From the NCBI GenBank assembly GCA_031256525.1, contig JAIRQK010000083.1, forward strand, positions 1 to 6,825: a DNA stretch of 6,825 nt, written 5' to 3'. The notes under the pieces were generated by a model. It saw nothing but the letters and a program-made list of their open reading frames with translations, made no database searches and had not been told where the DNA came from. Position 1 is the first letter of the stretch. Each line of letters begins with the position of its first letter. The stretch comes from Campylobacteraceae bacterium (GTDB lineage Bacteria > Campylobacterota > Campylobacteria > Campylobacterales > Campylobacteraceae). The translations under genes were made by a program, and so were the position numbers. Positions 1 to 6,825 of the stretch are shown here, one piece after another.

Positions 1-29
1 AGTTTAAAAAAGAGAGATTTTGTATCCAT
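1..29 (-). CDS. Possible start of an unidentified gene, cut by window edge
   Basis: On the minus strand an ATG at 29-27 is followed by open codons reading MDTKSLFFK to the window edge. A GAGGA ribosome-binding sequence lies at 38-34, four bases before the ATG. It sits 34 bases downstream of the rsfS stop on the same strand with no terminator hairpin between, so it could be co-transcribed with rsfS. An alternative ATG at 40-38 opens a different frame but has no visible ribosome-binding site. Nine residues are too few to assign a family, and the call rests only on the start signal and position. Confidence 0.35.
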
Positions 30-63
30 ATTTTCCTCATAAAATTTTTTACATATAAATTTA

Positions 64-387
64 TTACTGTTTTTTTTGTGTTTGCTGTAAAAACTCTTCT
101 AAATTATATTTCACACGAAAATCTGGACTTAGCAGATGTATCAAAGTATCACCCAAATCCACAACTATCCAATCACCAGTAGCTTCAATATTTAAAAATT
201 GCTCACCTTTTGCTTTGAGTGCGGTTTTTAGATATTCAAGTAGTGCAAGAGAGTGTCTCTCGCCCATTGATGTCGCAACAACAACATAATCAACAAAATA
301 GTCACTATTTTTCATATCAAATACCTGTATGTCGGTCGCTTTTTTGTCATCAAGCTCGTTTGTTATTAACTCAATTCTATCGTTCAT
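64..387 (-). CDS. rsfS: Ribosomal silencing factor RsfS (YbeB/Iojap family)
   Basis: This encodes a 107-residue protein, a normal length for RsfS. The family binds protein L14 of the large ribosomal subunit and blocks subunit joining when nutrients are scarce; it acts in the cytoplasm. Visible signatures are the DYVVVATS-MGERHSLAL stretch (residues 33-49) and the highly conserved C-terminal block DWIVVDLGDTLIHLLSP (72-88), followed by the R-x-x-Y-x-L-E-E ending. The ATG at 387 is preceded by AAGGA at 397-393 with a 5-base spacer. The gene ends in tandem in-frame stops (TAA TAA, 66-61). A run of eight A near the 3' end encodes the final lysines. rsfS often lies directly after nadD, and from memory both sit beside gap in Campylobacter jejuni. 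Here nadD is absent upstream and rsfS points away from gap. Confidence 0.93.
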   Translation of the reverse strand: MNDRIELITNELDDKKATDIQVFDMKNSDYFVDYVVVATSMGERHSLALLEYLKTALKAKGEQFLNIEATGDWIVVDLGDTLIHLLSPDFRVKYNLEEFLQQTQKKQ

Positions 388-426
388 TAATTTCCTTAAA
401 AAAAGTCTTATAAAAATAAAGAGTGG

Positions 427-455
427 ATATTAACATTTATATCTATTTTTTGCAA
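427..455 (-). promoter_or_regulatory. Putative sigma70 promoter for rsfS
   Basis: Read on the minus strand, TTGCAA (455-450) is followed after 17 bases by TAATAT (432-427), itself preceded by TG in the extended -10 position. This would start transcription near base 420 and give a leader of about 33 bases before the rsfS ATG. The match is reasonable, but the region is so AT-rich that chance matches are likely. Confidence 0.4.
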
Positions 456-463
456 GTATATTT

Positions 464-526
464 TTGCTTTTAATTTAAACTTATTTATACCTCGTTTTGG
501 TTAATATTATTTTTTCAAATTAATAT
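464..526 (+). promoter_or_regulatory. Likely promoter region of the gap operon (weak)
   Basis: The 162 bases between rsfS and gap must hold the gap promoter, but no single site stands out. Two weak candidates are TTGCTT (464-469) with TATACC (486-491) at 16-base spacing, and TTGGTT (497-502) with TAATAT (521-526) at 18-base spacing. T-rich tracts between them fit the -35-poor, T-periodic promoters known in Campylobacterota. No clear operator palindrome or riboswitch structure was seen in this intergenic region. Confidence 0.22.
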
Positions 527-538
527 TATTATTGTATC

Positions 539-544
539 AAAGGA
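539..544 (+). promoter_or_regulatory. Ribosome-binding site fixing the gap start
   Basis: AAAGGA lies five bases before the ATG at 550. It falls inside the longer open frame that could begin at TTG 532, so translation should start at 550 and not at 532. Confidence 0.75.
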
Positions 545-549
545 CAAAA

Positions 550-1554
550 ATGGCATTAAAGGTGGCAATCAACGGCTTTGGGAGAATTGGGAGATGTGTT
601 GCTAGGATACTTGACAAAAGAGATGATGTAGAGCTTGTAGCAGTCAATGATACAGCACTACGTGACATGACAAAACAACTTTTAAAATATGATAGCGTTC
701 ATGGGATTTTTGATGGTGTTGTAGAGTGGCTTGATGATGATTATTTGCGAATTGGTAAAAATAGAGTTAAAATGTTCTCTACAAGAGACCCAAAAGAGCT
801 TGATTTTGTAAAATATGGTGCCGATATAGTCTTAGAGTGTACTGGTACATTTTTAACTCAAGAGAAGGCAAAAATTTTTATTGATAAAGGTGCTAAAAAA
901 GTTCTTTTTTCCGCCCCTGCAAAAGATAGCGATACGCCAACATTTGTTATTGGTGCAAATGAAGATAGATATAATGGTGAAAAAATTGTTTCAAACGCTA
1001 GTTGCACGACAAACTGCTTAGCTCCTATAGCAAAAGTTCTTGATGATGCATTTGGTATAAAAAAAGGCTTAATGACAACGATTCATTCATATACAAATGA
1101 CCAAAATATATTAGATGTTAAACACTCATCAGATCTTCGTAGAGCTCGTGCAGCAGCACTCAATATGATACCAACTTCAACTGGTGCTGCAAAAGCTATC
1201 GGACTTGTGTTGCCTCACTTAAAAGGAAAAATGCACGGTCAAAGCATTAGGGTTCCAACACCAAATGTTTCAATAGTTGATTTGAATGTTATAGTCAATA
1301 AAAAGACTACAAAAGAAGAGGTAAATGCTATTTTAAAAAAAATATGTGCGGATAAATTAAATGGCATTTTAGAATTTGATGAGGAGTATCGTGTTTCGCA
1401 AGATTTTCAAACAAGTTCATTTAGTGGCATTGTTGCGAGTGATTTGACTCAAGTAATTGATGAAGATATGATAAAAATTATGGCTTGGTATGATAATGAG
1501 TGGGGTTATTCGGAAAGACTTGTAGATATGGCGATACATATCTCTAAAAAATAA
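550..1554 (+). CDS. gap: Type I glyceraldehyde-3-phosphate dehydrogenase
   Basis: This encodes a 334-residue NAD-dependent GAPDH, which oxidatively phosphorylates glyceraldehyde 3-phosphate to 1,3-bisphosphoglycerate in the reversible trunk of glycolysis and gluconeogenesis. The N-terminal Rossmann motif is NGFGRIGR (8-15). Asp34 in VNDTA is the residue that normally selects NAD over NADP. The catalytic block SCTTNC (151-156) carries Cys152, and His179 in TTIHSYTNDQ is its base. The phosphate-binding loop STGAAKA (200-206), VPTPNVS and the C-terminal WYDNEWGYS are all intact. The start at ATG 550 is chosen because AAAGGA lies just upstream and the protein then begins MALKVAINGF, as GAPDHs do. 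It is the first gene of the operon, and pgk follows after 12 bases. Nothing suggests the NADP-type anabolic form. Confidence 0.97.
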   Translation: MALKVAINGFGRIGRCVARILDKRDDVELVAVNDTALRDMTKQLLKYDSVHGIFDGVVEWLDDDYLRIGKNRVKMFSTRDPKELDFVKYGADIVLECTGTFLTQEKAKIFIDKGAKKVLFSAPAKDSDTPTFVIGANEDRYNGEKIVSNASCTTNCLAPIAKVLDDAFGIKKGLMTTIHSYTNDQNILDVKHSSDLRRARAAALNMIPTSTGAAKAIGLVLPHLKGKMHGQSIRVPTPNVSIVDLNVIVNKKTTKEEVNAILKKICADKLNGILEFDEEYRVSQDFQTSSFSGIVASDLTQVIDEDMIKIMAWYDNEWGYSERLVDMAIHISKK

Positions 1555-1566
1555 AAGGAGTAGTCA

Positions 1567-2765
1567 ATGAGTTTAGTACAATCAATTAGGGATATAGATA
1601 TTAGTGGTAAAAAAATCCTCATAAGATGTGATTTTAATGTTCCTATGGATGAATTTCAAAATATTACTGATGATAGACGCATAAAGTCTGTAGTTCCAAC
1701 CATAAGATATTGTCTTGATAATGGGTGTTCAATTATTTTGTTAAGTCATTTAGGGCGTCCAAAAGGCATTGATGAAAAATTTTCCTTAAAACCAGTTGCT
1801 AAAAGACTACAAAGACTTCTTGATAGAGATGTCATAATGGCTACAGATGTTGCTGGAAATTCGGCAAAAACAGAAGCGGCAAAACTTAAAAAAGGTGATA
1901 TTTTACTGCTTGAGAATTTGCGTTTTGAAAAAGGCGAAACAAAAAATGATGAAGAACTTGCAAAAGAGTTAGCAAGTTTGGCAGATGTTTATATAAATGA
2001 TGCATTTGGCGTTTGTCATAGAGCACACTCATCTGTTGAGGCAATTACAAAATTTTTTAGCAATAATGCAAAAGCGGCTGGATTTTTACTTCAAAAAGAG
2101 ATTGATTTTCAGCAAAATTTGATGAAAAAACCAATTCGTCCATTTGTTGCCGTTGTCGGCGGAAGCAAGGTGAGCGGAAAATTACAAGCACTGAACAATT
2201 TACTCCCAAGAGTTGATAAAATACTTGTTGGCGGGGGTATGGCTTTTACATTTTTAAAAGCAAGAGGATATGAGGTCGGCAACTCTTTGGTGGAGGAGGA
2301 TTTGATTGAAGAGGCAAACAACATTATAAAAAAAGCAAAAGAGTTAAAAGTGAAGTTTTATCTCCCTGTTGATGTGATTGCTGCTCAAACATTCTCAGCT
2401 GATTCGGTTATTAAAATCGTAACAACTCAAGAGATTCCATCTGATTGGATGGGGCTTGATATAGGACCTGCAACTGTTAGGATATTTAAAGAAGCGTTAG
2501 CTGATGCTCAAACTATTCTTTGGAATGGACCAATGGGAGTTTTTGAGTTTGACAAATTTTCAAAAGGAAGCATAAAAATCTCTCACGCAATAAGTGAAGC
2601 TCATGCAACGACGATTGTTGGTGGAGGTGATACCGCAGATGTTGTTGAGAGAGCGGGCAACTCTGATGAGATGACTTTTATCTCAACAGGTGGTGGAGCT
2701 AGTTTGGAACTACTTGAAGGCAAAGAACTTCCCGGTATTAGAGTTTTAAGAATTAAAGAAGAGTC

Positions 2766-2769
<4 letters not shown>
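1567..2769 (+). CDS. pgk: Phosphoglycerate kinase
   Basis: This encodes a 400-residue monomeric kinase of usual bacterial length. It transfers phosphate between 1,3-bisphosphoglycerate and ADP, the step next to GAPDH. N-domain substrate residues are visible in RCDFNVP (20-26), SHLGRPKG (60-67), LENLRF (115-120) and [12 protein letters not shown] (145-156). The C-domain nucleotide site is seen in [10 protein letters not shown] (196-205), VGGGMAF (221-227), DIGPAT (298-303), NGPMGVFE (320-327), VGGGDT (351-356) and STGGGAS (373-379). A strong AAAGGAG site (1554-1560) begins at the last base of the gap stop codon. Its own stop overlaps the tpiA start in ATGA (2766-2769), which implies translational coupling. 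No residue loss or frame damage was seen. Confidence 0.97.
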
Positions 2770-4321
<1,552 letters not shown>

Positions 4322-4356
4322 ATAAATATTAAAAAATAAATAGTAGGAGAATTAAA

Positions 4357-4674
4357 ATGCATAGTGATGTAATAGGGCAAATACTTATTATACTTTTGGT
4401 GCTGATTTTTATAGCAGTTTGGATAGCAGCGTGTGTATGGGCTTACAGATGTGGAGAAAGAAGTGGAAATGTAACAATAGCATTTTGTCTTATTGTATGT
4501 GGACTTTTGTCTTTTGGTGCAACTTTTATTCCTGGGTTATGTTATTTGGCAGGTACATCAAAACATAAACATGGAATGGGAATTGATGCAGTAAAACAAG
4601 ATAATAGAAATCTTAAAAATGACAAATTAAAAGCAGAAATAGACTTATTGAAAAAACAAACAGATAAACTGTAA
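4357..4674 (+). CDS. Unrecognised small membrane protein with two helices and a charged C-terminal helix
   Basis: This encodes a 105-residue protein that I do not recognise. Two hydrophobic segments (about residues 7-30 and 41-66) are joined by a short polar turn, RCGERSGN. Five cysteines (26, 32, 44, 48, 62) lie in or beside them. A basic His-Lys patch, SKHKHG, follows. The last 25 residues are strongly charged with a leucine/isoleucine spacing (86, 91, 95, 98, 105) that suggests a short amphipathic or coiled-coil helix. AGGAGA (4345-4350) gives a good start seven bases before the ATG. It begins 35 bases after fabI with no terminator between, and the operon terminator follows its stop at once, so it is probably expressed with the operon. 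No function is assigned. The good ribosome-binding site and the terminator position support it as a real gene. Confidence 0.75.
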   Translation: MHSDVIGQILIILLVLIFIAVWIAACVWAYRCGERSGNVTIAFCLIVCGLLSFGATFIPGLCYLAGTSKHKHGMGIDAVKQDNRNLKNDKLKAEIDLLKKQTDKL

Positions 4675-4704
4675 AAAGAGGACACACGAAAGTCCTCTTT
4701 TTTT
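4673..4704 (+). terminator. Intrinsic terminator of the gap-to-membrane-protein operon
   Basis: GAGGAC (4678-4683) pairs with GTCCTC (4692-4697) across an 8-base loop, and flanking A5 and T tracts extend the stem. Seven T follow directly (4698-4704). The hairpin starts at the stop codon of the membrane-protein gene. Confidence 0.9.
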
Positions 4705-4739
4705 ATGTTAGTAATAAGACAAACCTGCAATATTAGAAA

Positions 4740-4769
4740 TTGTAATAGGCACTGTTTTAGTGCTATAAA
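4740..4769 (+). promoter_or_regulatory. Putative promoter of the small lipoprotein gene
   Basis: TTGTAA (4740-4745) and TATAAA (4764-4769) are spaced by 18 bases, with TG in the extended -10 position (4761-4762). Transcription would start near 4776, about 15 bases before the ATG at 4791. An upstream terminator insulates the unit, so it needs its own promoter, which supports this reading. Confidence 0.5.
4749..4763. repeat. Short inverted repeat beside the -10 element
   Basis: GCACT (4749-4753) and AGTGC (4759-4763) form a perfect 5-base inverted repeat around GTTTT. It fills the promoter spacer and overlaps the extended -10 TG. It could be an operator half-site pair, but a repeat this short can also occur by chance. 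Confidence 0.35.
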
Positions 4770-4790
4770 AAGAGTAACGAAGAGAAAAGC

Positions 4791-4810
4791 ATGAGGAATT
4801 TTTAGCAATC
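4791..4810 (+). other. Detached start of a lipoprotein signal peptide, split by a one-base frameshift
   Basis: The ATG at 4791 reads Met-Arg-Asn-Phe and then meets TAG at 4803, inside a T5 tract (4799-4803). With one more T, or with a -1 slip on UUU just before the stop, it would continue as MRNFLAILVFGVMVL and on to DFFGC. That has a basic N-terminus, a hydrophobic core and a lipobox-like cysteine. Only a weak purine-rich sequence (GAAGAG) lies upstream as a ribosome-binding site. The restored reading is an inference, but the fit to a signal peptide is much better than that of any intact in-frame start. Confidence 0.6.
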
Positions 4811-5026
4811 TTGGTTTTTGGTGTGATGGTTTTAGATTTTTTTGGTTGTAGTAACAATAAAGAGGAAAAAGAGCCACAAGAGGCTAAAGTTAAAACTGGA
4901 GCCAAAAATGATAAAAATAGAAAAAAGTTTGTTAAAACTGGAGATATGTCATCAGGGTGTGAGGGCATTATCAGAAATATGACTGGGAAAGAGTTTGATG
5001 ATGTTATGAAAAGAGTTGGTTTATAA
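4811..5026 (+). CDS. Small charged putative lipoprotein, start frameshifted or degraded
   Basis: The open frame to 5026 gives at most 71 residues from TTG 4811; ATG 4826 is another in-frame choice. Neither start gives a proper positively charged signal-peptide N-terminus. The early sequence VLDFFGCSNN resembles a lipobox ending at Cys13, followed by a very hydrophilic Lys/Glu-rich linker and a small C-terminal part (SSGCEGIIRN to the end). If the upstream ATG 4791 were joined by a -1 shift, the product would be about 78 residues, with a mature lipoprotein of roughly 59 residues anchored in a membrane. I do not recognise the family. The gene stands alone between its own promoter-like site and terminator. 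Alternatives are a pseudogene after single-base loss, a recoded gene or a sequencing error in the T tract. Confidence 0.55.
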   Translation: MVFGVMVLDFFGCSNNKEEKEPQEAKVKTGAKNDKNRKKFVKTGDMSSGCEGIIRNMTGKEFDDVMKRVGL

Positions 5027-5037
5027 AAATATTTTCT

Positions 5038-5062
5038 TGAGGACTTAAAGTCCTCAGTTTTT
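5038..5062 (+). terminator. Intrinsic terminator of the small lipoprotein gene
   Basis: TGAGGAC (5038-5044) pairs with GTCCTCA (5050-5056) across TTAAA, followed by G and five T (5058-5062). It lies between convergent genes. On the minus strand it is followed by a poorer T tract, so any action on pgpA transcripts is less certain. Its stem core is the same GAGGAC/GTCCTC as the terminator at 4673-4704. Confidence 0.82.
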
Positions 5063-5078
5063 CAGCAAAAGTCTTATA

Positions 5079-5558
5079 TCAGAAATTATAAAGTGTGAAA
5101 AATTCTATTTGTTGTAAAAAATGCCAAGATGCGTAAGCAAATATACCAGCAAATGCACCAGCAAGTAAGTCATCGCCCATAACACCAAGCCCACCTTTAA
5201 CATTTCTGTCGACTTTTCCTATAAAAGATGGTTTTGTTATGTCTAATATTCTGAAAAATATCACACATAGAAGAATTTGAAAAAATGAGACCGAAAGACT
5301 AATGCACATAGCAAGCCAAATACCAGCAACTTCATCAATGACAATTTGTCCATTATCGTGAGTTTTTGTCTCTTGTTCATATTTGTCAATTATCTTAATT
5401 CCTACGATACTTAGTGCAATTGTAAGCAGCATAAAAGTTTCCATTGGAATATATTTAACAAGGAAATAAGCCACAAATGCACCAGCAATCGTTCCAGCCG
5501 TGCCGGGAGCTTTTGGAGATAGTCCTGTATAAAAAAATGTTAAAAAAAGTTTTTGCAT
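5079..5558 (-). CDS. pgpA: Phosphatidylglycerophosphatase A
   Basis: This encodes a 159-residue inner-membrane enzyme that removes phosphate from phosphatidylglycerophosphate to make phosphatidylglycerol, a major anionic phospholipid and cardiolipin precursor. Family motifs are clear: TGLSPKAPGTAG (11-22), HDNGQIVIDEVAGIW (67-81) with acidic Asp75 and Glu76, FFRILDITKP (101-110), and GGLGVMGDDLLAG (122-134) with Asp129 and Asp130. Hydrophobic segments lie around 22-37, 40-57, 79-101 and 131-147, as expected for a multi-pass protein. The ATG lies 11 bases after the stop of the upstream sulfurylase-like gene, and the purine-rich AAGAAGA overlapping that stop is the likely ribosome-binding site. 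This indicates an operon. Length and motifs look complete. Confidence 0.95.
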   Translation of the reverse strand: MQKLFLTFFYTGLSPKAPGTAGTIAGAFVAYFLVKYIPMETFMLLTIALSIVGIKIIDKYEQETKTHDNGQIVIDEVAGIWLAMCISLSVSFFQILLCVIFFRILDITKPSFIGKVDRNVKGGLGVMGDDLLAGAFAGIFAYASWHFLQQIEFFTLYNF

Positions 5559-5569
5559 ATTTTTCTTCT

Positions 5570-6757
5570 TTATGTTAAAGATGTTGTTTGATAAAGTTTC
5601 ATCAGCTCAATATAAAAATCTCTATCGCTATGCGTTTCAATCAGTCCGATTCCGGGAAATAGGTCATCATAAATTTGCGTTACATTTTTAAATCTATTTG
5701 GAAAAATGAGACTAAGTAAAATAGCAGAGATATCTTTTCTCATTAAAATCGCAGGTGGTAAAATACCATTTCTTAAAAGCTCAATTAGAGAGTTAGAGTT
5801 ATACTTAATGTGGCGATGATGCCCATGAGGACAAGTTTTTGCATTTACCAATGTGTTACACTCATTGCAATAGACCAATTTCGCCACCAAATCAACATTT
5901 ATCAAATTTTTATAATTTTCCAAAGAAGTTCTGACTTGATTTTTATCATAAAACATTCCAAGTCCATCGTGATATTCGCCAAAAGCTATTCTATTGCAAC
6001 CAAAATTTTTTGCGATAATACACTTTAAAATAGCATTTTTATTGTTGGCATAAATGTATGTATTATCAAAAGGGATAATCAATATATTATTTTTATGAAC
6101 ATAATTTTCAATAAAATATTGTAATGCTTTATGTCTATACTCAAGTGGCAATAAATCGCTATTTGTAGAGTGTTTTAATAAAAATATCACAACCAAGTCA
6201 CTCTTTTCCAAAGTTACACGCAAAAGTCTCTCGTGAGCTCTATGAAATGGGTTTGCGACCATCATAATTGCAGAAACAACCTTTGCGTTAAGTGATTGAA
6301 TTTTCGCACTTATCTCATCTTTTATCTTTTTTATATCGTCATATTCTATATCAAAATTGCCACTAATAGCAAAATTTCCAAGTTTTTTTAAGAGATGGTT
6401 GATAATTGGTTTATTCTCTTCTGTATCATCAAAAATTCTATATATCTTCTCTTTTTGGTCTATTTCAAAAACTTCATCAACTCTGACAAAACCTACCTTT
6501 TTATCTTCGCAGTAAATATCTAAAATCTCATCTTTTTTTGCACTTTTAATAGTCTCTTGATTTCTTTTTCCATTTGGTGCAAAAGTCAAAGATAAGGGAA
6601 ATGGCAACCCTCTATATGTACCATTTTTATCAACGAGATAAGATTCTTCTTTGTTCATAAAATTTTCAACAGGAGATAAAGTACCTTCTTTCATAAGACC
6701 AAGCGTCGTTAAAGCCTCTTTTTCAATCACTATTTGTCTGTTTTTTGAAAAGACCAT
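5570..6757 (-). CDS. ATP-sulfurylase (sulfate adenylyltransferase, Sat) family protein with altered sulfate site
   Basis: This encodes a 395-residue protein with the Sat layout. An N-terminal PUA-like domain (about 1-155) has the GLMKEGTLSPVENFM and GLPFPLSLTF landmarks. The nucleotidyltransferase domain has NPFHRAHE (169-176), the HxxH nucleotide site. It also has a zinc-type cluster Cys297, Cys300, Cys309 with nearby histidines in TCPHGHHRH, and GILPPAILMR (331-340), matching the family's G-x-x-PP-x-x-x-x-R. However, the sulfate-binding QTRNP is MVANP here (166-170), and GRDHAG is GEYHDG (260-265), so Gln and both Arg are gone. Canonical ATP sulfurylase activity is therefore doubtful. No APS reductase or kinase lies nearby. 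ATG 6757 is chosen because AAGGA lies just upstream; a GTG at 6781 would add eight residues. From memory C. jejuni Cj1609 is the same kind of protein beside pgpA. Confidence 0.82.
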   Translation of the reverse strand: MVFSKNRQIVIEKEALTTLGLMKEGTLSPVENFMNKEESYLVDKNGTYRGLPFPLSLTFAPNGKRNQETIKSAKKDEILDIYCEDKKVGFVRVDEVFEIDQKEKIYRIFDDTEENKPIINHLLKKLGNFAISGNFDIEYDDIKKIKDEISAKIQSLNAKVVSAIMMVANPFHRAHERLLRVTLEKSDLVVIFLLKHSTNSDLLPLEYRHKALQYFIENYVHKNNILIIPFDNTYIYANNKNAILKCIIAKNFGCNRIAFGEYHDGLGMFYDKNQVRTSLENYKNLINVDLVAKLVYCNECNTLVNAKTCPHGHHRHIKYNSNSLIELLRNGILPPAILMRKDISAILLSLIFPNRFKNVTQIYDDLFPGIGLIETHSDRDFYIELMKLYQTTSLT

Positions 6758-6825
6758 ATTTTTTCCTTTTTTCCCATACACATTTTCTTGAAATTCCTAA
6801 TTTTTTGCCAAGCTCAACATCTGTT
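6723..6825 (-). CDS. C-terminal end of a regulator with Fis-type helix-turn-helix, 5' part outside window
   Basis: The frame whose first complete codon is 6824-6822 runs open to TGA at 6725-6723 and encodes 33 residues. The core LGISRKCVWEKRKKYGL is the recognition-helix pattern of Fis-type (HTH_8) domains that end many response regulators and sigma54 activators. Its last 35 bases overlap the start of the sulfurylase-like gene in another frame, so the two are probably translated from one message. From memory, C. jejuni has a response-regulator gene (Cj1608) in the matching position. The receiver or ATPase part would lie beyond the window, so the regulator class cannot be decided here. Confidence 0.72.
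   Translation of the reverse strand, partial: TDVELGKKLGISRKCVWEKRKKYGLFKKQTNSD
6764..6768 (-). promoter_or_regulatory. Ribosome-binding site fixing the sulfurylase-like start
   Basis: On the minus strand AAGGA (6768-6764) lies six bases before the ATG at 6757. It sits inside the coding sequence of the upstream regulator and between the GTG at 6781 and the chosen ATG, which argues against the longer product. Confidence 0.7.

Noticed and set aside
70..77. Homopolymer of eight near the rsfS 3' end as a slippage switch
   Set aside because: It affects only the last few residues beyond the conserved domain, so slippage would hardly change the protein.
219..413. Plus-strand frame opposite rsfS
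   Set aside because: It is antisense to a clear RsfS protein and has no family features of its own.
388..549. Riboswitch or small RNA in the rsfS-gap intergenic region
   Set aside because: The region is almost entirely A/T with no GC-containing stem pairs or recognisable aptamer pattern; only weak promoter matches were found.
4542..4968. Two minus-strand open frames (4542-4877 and 4708-4968) across the lipoprotein and membrane-protein region
   Set aside because: They run antisense to better supported genes; the 4542-4877 frame also crosses the operon terminator hairpin. Both show Ser/Phe/Leu-rich composition typical of reverse reading of A-rich genes, and neither has a convincing ribosome-binding site.
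5810..6028. Plus-strand frame inside the sulfurylase-like gene
   Set aside because: It lies opposite the Cys-cluster region of the conserved minus-strand protein and looks like a mirror reading.

Overview
The window is AT-rich and reads as part of a Campylobacterota (epsilonproteobacterial) chromosome. The evidence is the gene order gap-pgk-tpiA-fabI, the style of the encoded proteins, and a right-hand block (regulator with a Fis-type helix-turn-helix, ATP-sulfurylase-like protein, pgpA) that from memory matches the order around Cj1608-Cj1610 in Campylobacter jejuni. I cannot name the genus; a sulfur-oxidising relative of Sulfurimonas is an impression only.

Layout. On the left, the minus strand carries rsfS (ribosomal silencing factor) and, running off the window edge, the first few codons of what may be another gene. 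A 162-base AT-rich divergent intergenic region separates rsfS from a plus-strand operon: gap (glyceraldehyde-3-phosphate dehydrogenase), pgk (phosphoglycerate kinase), tpiA (triosephosphate isomerase), fabI (enoyl-ACP reductase) and a 105-residue two-helix membrane protein that I do not recognise. The operon ends at a strong intrinsic terminator (about 4673-4704). The three sugar enzymes catalyse consecutive, reversible triose-phosphate steps of glycolysis and gluconeogenesis. FabI performs the last reductive step of fatty-acid elongation.

Next comes a small monocistronic unit (about 4740-5062) with its own promoter-like sequence and terminator. It encodes a short, highly charged putative lipoprotein. 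As written, its signal peptide is split from the body by one missing T in a T5 tract: an ATG at 4791 begins a good lipoprotein signal sequence but meets TAG after four codons, and the rest continues in the -1 frame. This is either a recent inactivation, a recoding site or a base-call error. The terminators on either side of the unit share the same GAGGAC/GTCCTC stem.

On the right, the minus strand carries an operon entering from outside the window: the C-terminal end of a regulator with a Fis-type DNA-binding helix, a 395-residue ATP-sulfurylase-family protein, and pgpA (phosphatidylglycerophosphatase A). The sulfurylase-like protein keeps the fold landmarks, the nucleotide-binding HxxH and the zinc-type Cys cluster, but it lacks the residues that normally hold sulfate. 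It may therefore be a nucleotidyltransferase with another substrate.

The core of the window is ordinary housekeeping. The points worth a second look are the split lipoprotein, the altered sulfurylase active site and the unrecognised membrane protein. No rRNA, tRNA, CRISPR array or insertion sequence was seen, and no stretch over 300 bases lacks a gene.
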